Part shown: piece by piece, positions 51,007 through 60,960 of the stretch | How the letters are laid out: every line of letters begins with the position of its first letter | Numbering within the stretch: position 1 is the stretch's first letter | NCBI RefSeq assembly: GCF_019039215.1 | Contig: NZ_JAHNZZ010000002.1 | Span: 125,869-189,868 of the forward strand | Length of the DNA stretch: 64,000 nt | Reading direction: 5' to 3' | Source of the DNA: Bacillus sp. FJAT-29790 | GTDB lineage: Bacteria > Bacillota > Bacilli > Bacillales > Cytobacillaceae | Notes under the pieces: generated by a model | Told to the model about the DNA's origin: nothing | The model's database searches: none | Seen by the model: only the letters and a program-made list of their open reading frames with translations | Program-made: the position numbers and the translations under genes

Positions 51007-51489
51007 ATGGATTTTGAGCAACAATCCTTCGTGCGATCATCAAAGCTTTTAAAGTCGTTCTGGCATGTGCAAAGGAATTTAGCTCGATATGTGCAAAAAA
51101 CGGCAATGGCAAATGATCTATCCGTACCACAATTTTTTCTGTTAAAGACAATTGCACCGCTTGGGGCAGTGACACAAAAACAGCTAGGGGAGACAATACA
51201 GCTTCCAAAGAGCACATTAAGTCAAGCGGTTGATGGACTTGTACAAGCGGAATTGGTCATGCGTCAACCTGTAAAAGATAATCGCCGAGAAATGCAGCTG
51301 ACAATAAGCGAAAAAGGAAAAACGTTGTTTGAGACGATTCGTTTACAAAAAGGCAGTATTCAACAAACAATGGAAAAAGCGATTGATACACTTACTGAAG
51401 AGCAGTACGAAGAATTACTCGCTATACATCTCAAAATTGCGACGTTTTTAGAAAAAGAAGCCACAGAACAAGGGGAATGTTCGAAATGA
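51007..51489 (+). CDS. MarR-family transcriptional regulator
   Basis: 160 residues from ATG 51007 (GAGGTGG at 50994-51000). Winged helix: LPKSTLSQAVDGLVQAELV recognition segment and the wing RQPVKDNRREMQLTISEKG. Overlaps the following ABC gene by 4 bp, so it is the first gene of the exporter operon and probably its repressor, released by a drug-like ligand. Confidence 0.88.
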   Translation: MDFEQQSFVRSSKLLKSFWHVQRNLARYVQKTAMANDLSVPQFFLLKTIAPLGAVTQKQLGETIQLPKSTLSQAVDGLVQAELVMRQPVKDNRREMQLTISEKGKTLFETIRLQKGSIQQTMEKAIDTLTEEQYEELLAIHLKIATFLEKEATEQGECSK

Positions 51490-53210
51490 TTAAACTGCTT
51501 AAAAACCTATCAGTATATAAGTGGATCGTTCTATCCGTGGTTGGGCTTGTTTTCGTGCAGTCCATGGCAGATCTCTTTTTGCCAACACTAATGGCGGACA
51601 TTATCGATAAAGGAGTAGTGGTCGGTGATAAAGCTTATATCTGGAAAACTGGAGGATTGATGCTTTTAGTTGCTGCATTTGGAGCTTCCGCATCTGTTGT
51701 TGCGAGCTATTATTCATCTAAGGCGGCAATGGGACTCGGACGGGATATTCGTCGTAAAGTTTTTAATCATGTTGAGAAATTTTCATTGCAAGATTTTGAT
51801 AAGGTTGGAACAGCATCACTGATTACGAGAACTACGAATGATATTACACAAGTCCAACAAGTCGTGATTATGATGCTTCGCATGGTCGTAAGTGCACCGA
51901 TTATGTTTGTAGGGGGTGTCATTATGGCTGTTTCAAAGGATGCAAAATTATCACTTGTGATTGTTGCGACGATCCCAATATTAATTGGAGCAGTTCTCCT
52001 TATTGTGTATAAGGGGATCCCACTTTTCAAAACTGTTCAAATACGATTGGATCGTTTGAATTTAGTTTTGCGTGAAAATTTGACGGGTATTCGAGTTGTT
52101 CGTGCTTTCAATCGTGAAAAACAAGAGAATGCTCGTCTGCAAAAGGCTAATAAAGAATTAATGGATGTTTCAATTAAAGTTAATAAGATTATGGCGTTTA
52201 TCATGCCCGTTATGATGCTTGTGATGAACATAACGGTTGTTGCCATCATCTGGTTTGGTGGGATTCGAATTGATAATGGCGGAATGCTAATAGGGGACTT
52301 GATGGCCTTTATTCAATACGTCATGCAAATTATGTTCGCACTTATTATGGCATCGATGATGTTTGTGATGGTCCCGAGAGCTTCCGTGTCAGCAAAACGT
52401 ATCAACGAGGTACTAGATATGGAACCGACATTTCTCGACGAAGGGACAAAACCAGCAAATCGAGAACAGGGCTCACTTGAATTTGACCGTGTTGCATTTA
52501 GCTATCCGGGTGCAGAAGAGCCGGCATTATCAAATATTAGTTTTCGCGCACATGCAGGTGAAATGACTGCGATCATTGGCGGAACGGGTGCTGGGAAATC
52601 AACGCTTGTGAACTTGATTCCTCGTTTTTATGATGTCACAAGTGGGACCATTCGGTTAAATGGTGTCGATATTCGCGAGTCTTCTCAAGAGGAAGTTCGT
52701 TCGAAAATTGGTTTGGTTCCCCAAAAAGCACTGCTGTTTTCGGGTACAATTGCTGAAAATATTCGCTTTGGCAAACAAGATGCAACGCAGGATGAAATCG
52801 AGCATGCCTCACGGGTCGCACAAGCAGAAGATTTTATTAACCAAATGAAGGACGGCTATGATTCCGTTATCACACAAGGTGGTTCAAACGTATCGGGCGG
52901 TCAAAAACAACGTCTGTCGATTGCACGGGCCTTGGTCAGAAAACCGGATATTTATATTTTCGATGATAGTTTTTCAGCCCTTGACTATAAAACAGATGCA
53001 AAATTACGTGCTGCGTTGAAAAATGAAACAAAGGACTCTACGGTGATCCTTGTTGCTCAGCGGGTCAGCTCTGTAGTCGAAGCAGATCGAATCATCGTAT
53101 TAGATAAAGGGGAAATCGCTGGAATTGGTACGCACCAAGAATTGATAGAAAATAATGATGTGTATCGTGAAATCGTCGAATCACAGCTCTCAGAGGAGGA
53201 AATCGCATGA
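51486..53210 (+). CDS. ABC exporter half-transporter, subunit 1 (degenerate Walker B)
   Basis: 574 residues: six TM segments (~1-310), then an ATPase domain with Walker A GGTGAGKST, signature VSGGQKQRLSIARAL and Walker B IYIFDDSFSALD. Asp replaces the catalytic Glu, as in one half of heterodimeric type IV exporters (YfiBC, BmrCD, LmrCD). ATG 51486 is preferred over 51477 for spacing to AAGGGGAA. It overlaps subunit 2 by 4 bp. Confidence 0.9.
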   Translation: MIKLLKNLSVYKWIVLSVVGLVFVQSMADLFLPTLMADIIDKGVVVGDKAYIWKTGGLMLLVAAFGASASVVASYYSSKAAMGLGRDIRRKVFNHVEKFSLQDFDKVGTASLITRTTNDITQVQQVVIMMLRMVVSAPIMFVGGVIMAVSKDAKLSLVIVATIPILIGAVLLIVYKGIPLFKTVQIRLDRLNLVLRENLTGIRVVRAFNREKQENARLQKANKELMDVSIKVNKIMAFIMPVMMLVMNITVVAIIWFGGIRIDNGGMLIGDLMAFIQYVMQIMFALIMASMMFVMVPRASVSAKRINEVLDMEPTFLDEGTKPANREQGSLEFDRVAFSYPGAEEPALSNISFRAHAGEMTAIIGGTGAGKSTLVNLIPRFYDVTSGTIRLNGVDIRESSQEEVRSKIGLVPQKALLFSGTIAENIRFGKQDATQDEIEHASRVAQAEDFINQMKDGYDSVITQGGSNVSGGQKQRLSIARALVRKPDIYIFDDSFSALDYKTDAKLRAALKNETKDSTVILVAQRVSSVVEADRIIVLDKGEIAGIGTHQELIENNDVYREIVESQLSEEEIA

Positions 53211-55069
53211 GTGAGCAAAGGAAATCGCAATCTCAAGGCGGCGGTGGGGCAATGGGATTTGGCGGCGGAAACATGATGATGGCTGGACAGAAGGCAAAGA
53301 ATTTTAAAGGAACGTTCAGACGTCTGATTGCCTATCTAAAACCACAGCGTAACCAATTAATCGCCGTGTTTTTCGCCGCGATTATGAGTACAATCTTTAT
53401 GATTGCTGGACCGAAAATAATGGGGAATGCGATTACGGAGTTATTTGAAGGTGCTTATAGTAAGTTTAAAGGTGTACCTGGAGCTGAGATTAACTTTGAT
53501 AAAATTGGTCAAATACTACTTGTTTTAGCTGGACTATATATAATTAGCAGTCTCTTTAGCTATATTCAGCAGTACATCATGTCTAGTGTTGCACAAAAAA
53601 CGGTGTATCATTTGAGGGAAGATGTGAATGAAAAGCTGGCAAGGCTGCCGCTCAAATATTATGACAGCAGGCCAAATGGGGAAACGTTAAGCCGTGTGAC
53701 GAATGACATCGATACGATCGGGAGTACGCTCCAGCAAAGTGTTACGCAGTTCATCACTTCAATTGTAACGATTGTCGGAATTATCATTATGATGCTGACA
53801 ATCAGTCCGATCTTGACGCTGATTGCAATTATTAGCTTGCCACTATCGATTTTTGTCATCCGACCGATTTTGAAAAGATCACAAAAGCATTTTGCTAATC
53901 AACAGCGAACACTTGGGCAATTAAATGGGCACATTGAAGAAATGTATACAGGACACCAAGTCGTAAAAGCATTCGGCCATGAGAAAAAAGCCGTTGCTCA
54001 GTTTGATAAGGTAAATGAAGAATTATATGAAGCGGGACGTAAAGCTCAATTTATCTCAGGAATGATTATGCCGATGATGTTTTTCATTGGGAATTTGAGC
54101 TATGTCTTGATTAGTGTTGTTGGTGGGATTTTAGTAACCCAACGTTCGATTTCAATCGGTGATATTCAAGCATTTATTACGTATTCGCGTCAGTTTACAC
54201 AGCCAATTACGCAAACTGCAAACATTGCTAACATCATACAGTCAACGGTTGCAGCAGCTGAGCGTGTCTTTGAACTACTTGATGAGGAAGAAGAAATAAA
54301 AGAAGTGACGTCGGCAAGTTTAAAGCAGGCAAAAGGTGCAGTTACTTTCGAACACGTCGATTTTGGGTATGGGGAAAATTTATTGATAGAAGACATGAAC
54401 ATTGAAGTGCAGTCAGGGCAAACGGTTGCGATTGTTGGACCAACTGGAGCGGGGAAGACAACATTAATAAATCTATTAATGAGATTTTATGAACTGAATG
54501 GCGGTACGATTAAAATAGACGGTCTTGACACACGAAGCATGTCACGTGAAGATCTCCGTGCGACTTTTGGAATAGTGCTCCAAGACACATGGCTCTTTAA
54601 TGGAACGATAAAAGACAATCTGGCTTATGGAAAGGAAGGTGCGACAGACGAAGAAATATTCGCAGCTGCCAAAACAGCCCGTGCCCATCAATTTATCCGT
54701 ACGCTTCCAGAAGGCTATAACACAATCTTAAACGAGGAAGCATCGAATATCTCTCAAGGGCAAAAACAGCTTTTAACCATTGCTCGCGCCGTTTTAGCCG
54801 ATCCGCCAATTATGATTTTGGATGAAGCCACGTCAAGTGTTGATACAAGAACCGAAGTACTTATCCAGCAAGCGATGAAACGCTTAATGAAAGGGCGAAC
54901 AAGCTTCGTCATTGCGCATCGTCTCTCAACAATTAGAGATGCTGATTTGATCTTAGTGATGGATCAAGGAAAAGTCATTGAACAAGGAACACATCATGAA
55001 ATGTTAGCATCAAATGGTTTCTATGCTGAGCTCTACAATAGTCAGTTTTCGAAACAAACGGCGATATAA
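53207..55069 (+). CDS. ABC exporter half-transporter, subunit 2
   Basis: 620 residues. A Gly- and Met-rich N-terminal tail (~30 residues), six TM segments, then ATPase with Walker A GPTGAGKTT, degenerate signature ISQGQKQLLTIARAV and intact Walker B IMILDEATSSVD. The intact Glu here and Asp in subunit 1, with the weak signature here, place the inactive site on subunit 1 Walker motifs plus this signature. Likely multidrug or lipid-linked export. Confidence 0.9.
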   Translation: MSEQRKSQSQGGGGAMGFGGGNMMMAGQKAKNFKGTFRRLIAYLKPQRNQLIAVFFAAIMSTIFMIAGPKIMGNAITELFEGAYSKFKGVPGAEINFDKIGQILLVLAGLYIISSLFSYIQQYIMSSVAQKTVYHLREDVNEKLARLPLKYYDSRPNGETLSRVTNDIDTIGSTLQQSVTQFITSIVTIVGIIIMMLTISPILTLIAIISLPLSIFVIRPILKRSQKHFANQQRTLGQLNGHIEEMYTGHQVVKAFGHEKKAVAQFDKVNEELYEAGRKAQFISGMIMPMMFFIGNLSYVLISVVGGILVTQRSISIGDIQAFITYSRQFTQPITQTANIANIIQSTVAAAERVFELLDEEEEIKEVTSASLKQAKGAVTFEHVDFGYGENLLIEDMNIEVQSGQTVAIVGPTGAGKTTLINLLMRFYELNGGTIKIDGLDTRSMSREDLRATFGIVLQDTWLFNGTIKDNLAYGKEGATDEEIFAAAKTARAHQFIRTLPEGYNTILNEEASNISQGQKQLLTIARAVLADPPIMILDEATSSVDTRTEVLIQQAMKRLMKGRTSFVIAHRLSTIRDADLILVMDQGKVIEQGTHHEMLASNGFYAELYNSQFSKQTAI

Positions 55070-55075
55070 AGATGT

Positions 55076-55110
55076 GGCCCGATTCCGCAATGGAGTCGGG
55101 TCTTCTTTGA
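55076..55110 (+). terminator. Terminator after the ABC exporter
   Basis: GGCCCGATTCC pairs with GGAGTCGGGTC (G-T pairs included), followed by TTCTTT; moderate strength. 55110-55264 shows only a tiny 6-codon frame and no gene. Confidence 0.6.
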
Positions 55111-55266
55111 AATGTTAAAGCGGCCCATTCATTTCCTTTTAGTGAGTGTGACGGTGGAGTAGGATTTTTATTAGGCAACCGCTGTTTAAGAAATTGGAGG
55201 TAAAAAATGCTGCACATTCTTAAATAGTCTAATACTGCTATCATTTACTTAGATTACTTATATAAA

Positions 55267-55484
55267 GGCTGTTTTCTAAAAGATTGTTGCTTTTATCACC
55301 ATTGAAAACGGTGAGTGGATTGGAGCGGAAGGCACTTGACTCCTGCGGGAGATAGAGGAAAAGTCTAGACCCCATAGACGGAACGTCGAGGAGGCTCGAC
55401 TTCCTCCCCGCGGAAAGCAAGTGCCTGCAGCGGAAAGGAATGGGTATTGTTTATTCGATAACAACAAACTTAACGAAAACAGCC
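55267..55484 (+). repeat. MITE-like element R1, copy d
   Basis: Ends GGCTGTTTTC and GAAAACAGCC, 218 bp. The core is diverged from copies a and c but keeps GGAGCGGAAGGCACTTGACT and CCGCGGAAAGCAAGTG. Flanked by TATATAAA on both sides (55259-55266 and 55485-55492), a perfect 8-bp duplication. Confidence 0.85.
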
Positions 55485-55542
55485 TATATAAAAGTAAAGT
55501 CCATTCACAGAAAAAAAAGTTTATATCCGCCGAAAAAGAATA

Positions 55543-55571
55543 TTGACAATTCCTTAAATTTTTTTTATTCT
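55543..55571 (+). promoter_or_regulatory. Promoter of the ribose-type operon
   Basis: TTGACA (55543-55548), 17-bp spacer, TATTCT (55566-55571). The first operator begins 4 bp after the -10. Confidence 0.78.
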
Positions 55572-55574
55572 ATA

Positions 55575-55713
55575 TGTAACCGGTTACACATCATGAAAAA
55601 ATAAAAATAAATACATTTTTTGATATAATTTTACTTTTATTGATCAATATGTAACCGATTACAGATATTAAATACAGGATGGCTAAAATCTCCCAATTAT
55701 GTAACCGGTTACA
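55575..55713. promoter_or_regulatory. Three LacI-type operators
   Basis: TGTAACCGGTTACA at 55575-55588 and 55700-55713, and TGTAACCGATTACA at 55650-55663. The central CG and near-perfect dyad are typical of LacI-family sites. Spacing of 75 and 50 bp allows looping by a tetramer. They precede the LacI-type gene, so autoregulation of the operon is likely. Confidence 0.85.
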
Positions 55714-55733
55714 TGTAGGTAGGTGATTAAATT

Positions 55734-56747
55734 GTGAATGTCACAATAAAAGATGTAGCAAAGCTAGCTGGTGTTTCGGTTGCTACTGTTTCAAGAGTTA
55801 TTAATAACAAAGGATATGTAAGTGCAGAAACAGTCCATAAGGTAAAAGATGTAATGAAACGATTAAAATATGAACCAAATCAAGTGGCAAGGGGGTTAAC
55901 TGCAAAGAAAACCAAAACAATTGCCTTAATCGTTCCTGATATTTTAAATCCCTTCTTCCCAGTTTTAGCTAGGGGCGTAGAGGACGTTGCTACACTCCAT
56001 GGATTCACACTAATATTATGTAATTCTGATGAATCTGGCATTAAAGAGAAATCATATATCGATGTACTTAGGAAAAAATATGTAGATGGCATCATATTCG
56101 CTTCCAATAATCTTAGTTTAGAAGATATCGAAGGGCTGGAAAAAGCTAATATCCCTTTAGTTGTTTTAGATAGGGCGCCTAATATGGAGACAAATTGTGT
56201 CATACGTGTTGATAATTACAGCGGAGCCATTCAAGCTGTACAGCATTTAATAGATGTAGGGTGCAAAAAAATTGCCCACATATATGGCCCTCTAGAATAC
56301 AATACTGCGCGTGAAAGGTTAGCTGGATATGAAGATATTGTGAAAAATTCACCCTGGTTTACACCTACTTTGATGGTGCCTGGTGATTTTACAATAGATG
56401 GAGGAAAGAAAGCAACGGAAGAGCTTCTTCGGAATCATCCGGATATAGATGGGATTTTTTCAGGTAATGACATGATGGCAGTTGGTGTGTTGAAACAATT
56501 ACACAGTAAAAACATTCAAGTCCCTGACCAAATTGCAGTGTGTGGCTTTGATGGGATAAATCTTACCGAAATTACACAGCCGGAACTCACAACTGTCGTT
56601 CAACCCATCTACCAGGCAGGCAAGCTAGCCGCAGAAAAGTTAATTACCAGAATAAATAAACAATTAATAGAAAATGAGATTATTAATTTAGAAGTTTCCC
56701 TAGTTGTAAGAGATTCAACAAGAAGGAAGGTCGAAGGGGAAAAATGA
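55734..56747 (+). CDS. LacI-family repressor (RbsR-like)
   Basis: 337 residues from GTG 55734. Helix-turn-helix and hinge: TIKDVAKLAGVSVATVSRVI with NNKGYVSAETV, then YEPNQVARGL. The effector domain is ribose-binding-protein-like. It overlaps ribokinase by 4 bp, as rbsR does with rbsK. The likely signal is the operon's pentose or pentoside substrate. Confidence 0.88.
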   Translation: MNVTIKDVAKLAGVSVATVSRVINNKGYVSAETVHKVKDVMKRLKYEPNQVARGLTAKKTKTIALIVPDILNPFFPVLARGVEDVATLHGFTLILCNSDESGIKEKSYIDVLRKKYVDGIIFASNNLSLEDIEGLEKANIPLVVLDRAPNMETNCVIRVDNYSGAIQAVQHLIDVGCKKIAHIYGPLEYNTARERLAGYEDIVKNSPWFTPTLMVPGDFTIDGGKKATEELLRNHPDIDGIFSGNDMMAVGVLKQLHSKNIQVPDQIAVCGFDGINLTEITQPELTTVVQPIYQAGKLAAEKLITRINKQLIENEIINLEVSLVVRDSTRRKVEGEK

Positions 56748-57649
56748 TACCGAAAATTGCGATAATAGGAAGTCTGAATATGGACTTTGTTGTCCAAACA
56801 ACAAGGCATCCAGTTGAAGGTGAGACACTCCTAGGAGAAAAGATAAGCTATTTCCCAGGAGGTAAGGGTGCAAACCAAGCTGTAGGTGCTTCTCGGCTTG
56901 GTGCTGATGTCAAAATGATAGGGAGTGTAGGAAACGATCTCTATGGAAATGAGTTAATTTCATCCCTAAAGTCGGATGGGGTTGATGTATCTTCTATCAA
57001 GGAGGTTGATTCGACCTCCACTGGAACAGCCATTATATTGTTAGCTAAAGGAGAAAATAGCATTATCGTTATTCAAGGTGCTAATGCAGAATGCTCGCCT
57101 AAAGATATTGATCATAACATTGAGATCATCAAGGAATCGGATATTGTCCTTATACAAATGGAAATTCCATTAGAGACAGTTTGCTATGCGGTACAGGTTG
57201 CAAAGCGGTTAAACAAGACCATTATCCTAAACCCTGCACCAGCGCAGCATCTTCCAAGTGAAATACTGAATTGTATTGACTATATTACTCCTAATGAAAC
57301 GGAGCTAGCCATTCTTACAAAAGATAAAGCAGAAAGCGATGATCTAGAAAGCAAAATTGACACTTTGCTACTGGCGGGGGTCAAACATGTAATAACGACA
57401 CTCGGTTCAAACGGAGTTGCTTATAAAGGAAATGGACAAAGTTTACAGAAAATTCAAGGTTACAACGTACCTGTTGTAGATACAACTGGAGCAGGCGATG
57501 CATTCAATGCAGGGTTTGCTTACTCAATCGGTCAGGGAAAATCAATAATCGATTCTATAGTATTTGCCAATAAAACAGCTGCATTAGCGATCGGAAAATC
57601 TGGCGCACAGTCAGGTATGCCTCTTCTAAAGGAAGTCTTGGAATTTTAA
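56744..57649 (+). CDS. rbsK: Ribokinase (PfkB family)
   Basis: 301 residues. PfkB motifs: SLNMDFVVQTTRHPVEGETL, FPGGKGANQAVGASRLG, and the ATP/catalytic segment DTTGAGDAFNAGFAYSI. Phosphorylates ribose or a similar pentose to the 5-phosphate. Translationally coupled to the repressor gene (ATGA). A 102-bp AT-rich gap without terminator leads to the next gene. Confidence 0.88.
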   Translation: MIPKIAIIGSLNMDFVVQTTRHPVEGETLLGEKISYFPGGKGANQAVGASRLGADVKMIGSVGNDLYGNELISSLKSDGVDVSSIKEVDSTSTGTAIILLAKGENSIIVIQGANAECSPKDIDHNIEIIKESDIVLIQMEIPLETVCYAVQVAKRLNKTIILNPAPAQHLPSEILNCIDYITPNETELAILTKDKAESDDLESKIDTLLLAGVKHVITTLGSNGVAYKGNGQSLQKIQGYNVPVVDTTGAGDAFNAGFAYSIGQGKSIIDSIVFANKTAALAIGKSGAQSGMPLLKEVLEF

Positions 57650-57751
57650 TGGTAATAATATTCAGAATCAATAAACTATTAAAATATTAAACCTAAACTA
57701 GCTACAATTTTTTTAAAATATATATTAATAAATTTATAGGAGTGTTTATAA

Positions 57752-58486
57752 ATGAAGGTACTTTTTGTTGGAGAATCTTGGGTTGTTCATATGGTTCACG
57801 TGAAGGGGTATGACAGTTTTACTTCAACCAAATATGAAGAGGGCGCTACACATTTACTTACTTGTTTAAGAAACGCGGAGATCGAAGTAGATTATATGCC
57901 TGCTCATGAGGTTCAAGTTCGTTTCCCTAAAAAATTGGAAGAACTTCAGCAATACGATGCAATTGTTCTAAGTGATATCGGTGCCAATACGTTCTTATTA
58001 CAAAATTCGACGTTCTACCAAATGGAAATAATTCCAAACGCTTTAGAATTATTCAAGGAGTATGTTGAAAAGGGCGGCGGCTTATTAATGATTGGCGGCT
58101 ATCTATCCTTCATGGGTATTGAAGCAAAAGCTAATTATAAAAATACGGTACTTGCGGATGTTCTTCCTATTGAAATGTTAGACACAGATGACCGTGTAGA
58201 AATGCCACAAGGAATTAAACCAGAAACTGTAAAGAGTCATGCTATTACTGAAGGAATGGAAAACTGGCCAAACTTCCTCGGTTATAACAAATTTAAACCG
58301 AAGGATGGTTCAGAGGTTCTAGTTAACATACAAGAAGATCCGCTTCTTGTGATAGGCCAATATGGTGAAGGAAAAACAGCATGCTTTGCAAGTGATTGCG
58401 CGCCACATTGGGGACCAAAAGAGTTTATGGACTGGGAGCATTACCAGCCATTGTGGGTTCGGATTTTAGAACACATCAAAAAATAA
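57752..58486 (+). CDS. GATase1-like protein (PF07090-type)
   Basis: 244 residues, soluble. The class I glutamine-amidotransferase-like fold fits: MKVLFVGESW start, YDAIVLSDIGAN, GGGLLMIGGYLSFMG, GYNKFKPKDGSEVL and FASDCAPHWGP. The position of the nucleophilic Cys (elbow GGYLS) holds no Cys, so it is not a normal glutaminase. The family is often found with sugar or nucleoside catabolism genes; its reaction is unknown. TAGGAGTG precedes ATG 57752. Confidence 0.75.
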   Translation: MKVLFVGESWVVHMVHVKGYDSFTSTKYEEGATHLLTCLRNAEIEVDYMPAHEVQVRFPKKLEELQQYDAIVLSDIGANTFLLQNSTFYQMEIIPNALELFKEYVEKGGGLLMIGGYLSFMGIEAKANYKNTVLADVLPIEMLDTDDRVEMPQGIKPETVKSHAITEGMENWPNFLGYNKFKPKDGSEVLVNIQEDPLLVIGQYGEGKTACFASDCAPHWGPKEFMDWEHYQPLWVRILEHIKK

Positions 58487-58508
58487 TAGTAGCGGGTTGG
58501 TGATCAAA

Positions 58509-59795
58509 ATGCGAATAGATGAAATCGTTCAGGCAAATAAAGACGAATATATTGATTTCTTGTCGCGATTAGTCCAAACAGATACTCAAGTCATCGGGCA
58601 CGGAGTGCTAGGTGGAAAAGAGAAAGCTGGGCAAGAAATCATCAAGCATAAACTATTGAACCTTGGCTTTGAGATTGATGAATTTTTGGTGGATGATGAA
58701 AAAATCAAAAAATACCCCGGTGCCAATTTAGGTCATGAAAATCGCGACCGACCTAATATTGTAGGAACTTTAAAGGGAGCTGGCGGCGGAAAATCTTTAA
58801 TCCTAAATGGTCATATCGACACAATGCCATTTGGTGATCGGGAAAAGTGGTCAGAAGACCCTTTTCTTGGACAAGTTCAAGGAGATGTCCTTTACGGGCT
58901 TGGTTCTACCGATATGAAAGCTTCTTTAGCCGCAATGATTTTAGCAGCACAAGTCATCAAAACCTCAGGGTATAGATTAAAAGGTGATTTAATCATCCAA
59001 TCTGTCGTAGATGAAGAAGGTGGAGGAAATGGAACTCTTGCGTGTGTAGAACGTGGGTATACAGCTGATGCAGCTATTGTGGGAGAACCTACCCAATTAC
59101 ATTTACAGCCTGCACATATGGGGTTTTTATTTCATGAAATTATTGTTGATGGGCACAGCCTCCATTCTAGCCAGCTTTGGGAAGGTGTCAATGCCATTGA
59201 TAAAGCGATTAAAATCTATCAGTCTCTAAAGGATTTGGAGCATAGATGGCTGATGACAGAAAAACACCCGCTTTTACCTGGCCCTACTATAAATTTGGGA
59301 GTGATTGAAGGAGGGATTGCTGGTTCAGTTGTACCAGGATCGTGCACGTTAAAAACATGCCTTCATTACCAGCCTAAGCAAAATGAATCATATGAACAAA
59401 CGAGAGAGCGTGTGAACCAACAAGTTTTAGAGGCCATTGAAAGCGTTGTCAAGGGGGATGAATGGTTAAAGGAACATCCTCCTCTCGTAAATGTCTTTCA
59501 GGAAGGCTATCCTTTTGAGACACCAATTTCTCATCCGCTCGTCCAAGAGATGAAGACTATTATAGGGGACGTACTTCAGGAAGAGGCTGTAATTGAAGGA
59601 ATGCCGGCAGGATGTGATGCTCGTATCCTTTCAGGATTCGGCAACATACCTACAATTATTGTTGGATGCGGTGATCCAAGGCAGTGTCATTGCATTGATG
59701 AATCAGTTCCAGTTTCTCAGTTCTTAAAGTTGATTGAAATTTATGTGAACTTCATTATTTCTTGGTGTGAAGTGGAGTCTGTAGATAATAAATAA
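58509..59795 (+). CDS. M20-family metallohydrolase (ArgE/DapE-like)
   Basis: 428 residues from ATG 58509, after GGTGATC. Metal and catalytic motifs: NGHIDTMPFG, GLGSTDMKAS, VVDEEGGGNG and VGEPTQ, with a late His in GDPRQCHC. Likely removes an N-acyl or peptide-like group. Its place between the GATase-like gene and the importer suggests that the imported compound carries an amide to be cut. Confidence 0.85.
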   Translation: MRIDEIVQANKDEYIDFLSRLVQTDTQVIGHGVLGGKEKAGQEIIKHKLLNLGFEIDEFLVDDEKIKKYPGANLGHENRDRPNIVGTLKGAGGGKSLILNGHIDTMPFGDREKWSEDPFLGQVQGDVLYGLGSTDMKASLAAMILAAQVIKTSGYRLKGDLIIQSVVDEEGGGNGTLACVERGYTADAAIVGEPTQLHLQPAHMGFLFHEIIVDGHSLHSSQLWEGVNAIDKAIKIYQSLKDLEHRWLMTEKHPLLPGPTINLGVIEGGIAGSVVPGSCTLKTCLHYQPKQNESYEQTRERVNQQVLEAIESVVKGDEWLKEHPPLVNVFQEGYPFETPISHPLVQEMKTIIGDVLQEEAVIEGMPAGCDARILSGFGNIPTIIVGCGDPRQCHCIDESVPVSQFLKLIEIYVNFIISWCEVESVDNK

Positions 59796-59891
59796 TGGCT
59801 GTACTAAGTATCCCTACTCCTCTGTGGATATAGCATTGGATACGCTTCAGTGTATAGCCGGCGACTTAACATAACGCAAGCATTTTTTAAT

Positions 59892-59960
59892 AAAGGCGCT
59901 TTTCTTAAACTTTGTTGCTTTTGAATAAAAAAACTATGTTCTAAGACTATCTTTTTATTC
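59892..59960 (+). repeat. Partial R1-type element
   Basis: GGCGCTTTTCTTAAAC then TTTGTTGCTTTT, and CTATGTTCTAAGAC, aligned with the left 70 bp of the element at 21028; no right end and no target duplication. Confidence 0.5.
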
Positions 59961-60009
59961 ATTAAATAAAAAATTTAACAAACCCTAAAAAACATTGGAG
60001 GAGAAATTT

Positions 60010-60960
60010 ATGAAAAAAGTACTTTTACTGATCATTGCAGCAATGGTTGCCATATTGTCAGCTTGTGGATCGTCTGAAGGGAAAAATGCAGGATCTGACA
60101 AGAAGGACGATGGAAAGTTAACGATTGGGGTTACGACAGCTACGCTTCGTCACCAATTCTTTATTGATATTGACAATGGGATGAAAAAAGCAGCAGAAGA
60201 AGCAGGAGTAGAATTATTAGTAAATGACCCGAACCTAGATTTAGCGAAACAAGTGTCTTCGATTGAAGATTATATGCAAAAGGGAGTAGATGCTTTAGTC
60301 GTTCTAGCTGTAGATAATGCAGGTGTTGTTCCTGTAATTGAAGAGGCGAAGGATAAAGGGATTCCCATTATTACTGCAGACTCAGTTGTGGAAAGTGAAA
60401 GTGTAGACACTTTCATTGGAACAGAAAACTATGATGCTGGAAAGCAGTTAGGCGAGTATTTAAAGAAGGATATTGAAGCAAAAGGAAAAGACGTACAAGT
60501 CGCTGTTGTCACTCATGAACAATCTTTCGTACAAAAACAAAGATTAGAAGGATTGAAAGAAGTGCTCAAAGATATGAAAAACGTAAAGATATTGAACAGC
60601 CAGCCAGGTTATGACCGTCAAAAATCGATGGCTACAGTTGAAAATATTCTTCAAGCTAACCCGAATGTCGACTATATTTATGCTACTGCGGAGAACAGTG
60701 TATTAGGTGCATTAGCTGCTCTTGAATCAGCAAATAACAAGCATACAAAAATTGTTGGATTTGATGTGACAGAAGAGGCAGCTGAAGGAATCCGTGAAGA
60801 TTATATTCTTGCAATGATCCAACAACAACCTTCTAAAATCGGTGAAGAATCTATTAAAGCAGCTCTTGAAGCAATCAAAGGCACGAAATTAGATAAAAAC
60901 ATTACTGTTCCAGTTATTCTAGTTGATAAAGAAAATGTTGATGAACATTTCAAAAAATAA
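60010..60960 (+). CDS. rbsB: Ribose-type ABC transporter, substrate-binding lipoprotein
   Basis: 316 residues from ATG 60010 (GGAGGAG upstream). Lipobox LSAC with Cys19. Type I periplasmic-binding fold of the RbsB group (TTATLRHQFFIDIDNGMKKA; YMQKGVDALVVLAVD; GFDVTEEAAEGI). The true ligand may be ribose or a riboside. A hairpin after the stop separates it from the ATPase gene. Confidence 0.87.
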   Translation: MKKVLLLIIAAMVAILSACGSSEGKNAGSDKKDDGKLTIGVTTATLRHQFFIDIDNGMKKAAEEAGVELLVNDPNLDLAKQVSSIEDYMQKGVDALVVLAVDNAGVVPVIEEAKDKGIPIITADSVVESESVDTFIGTENYDAGKQLGEYLKKDIEAKGKDVQVAVVTHEQSFVQKQRLEGLKEVLKDMKNVKILNSQPGYDRQKSMATVENILQANPNVDYIYATAENSVLGALAALESANNKHTKIVGFDVTEEAAEGIREDYILAMIQQQPSKIGEESIKAALEAIKGTKLDKNITVPVILVDKENVDEHFKK

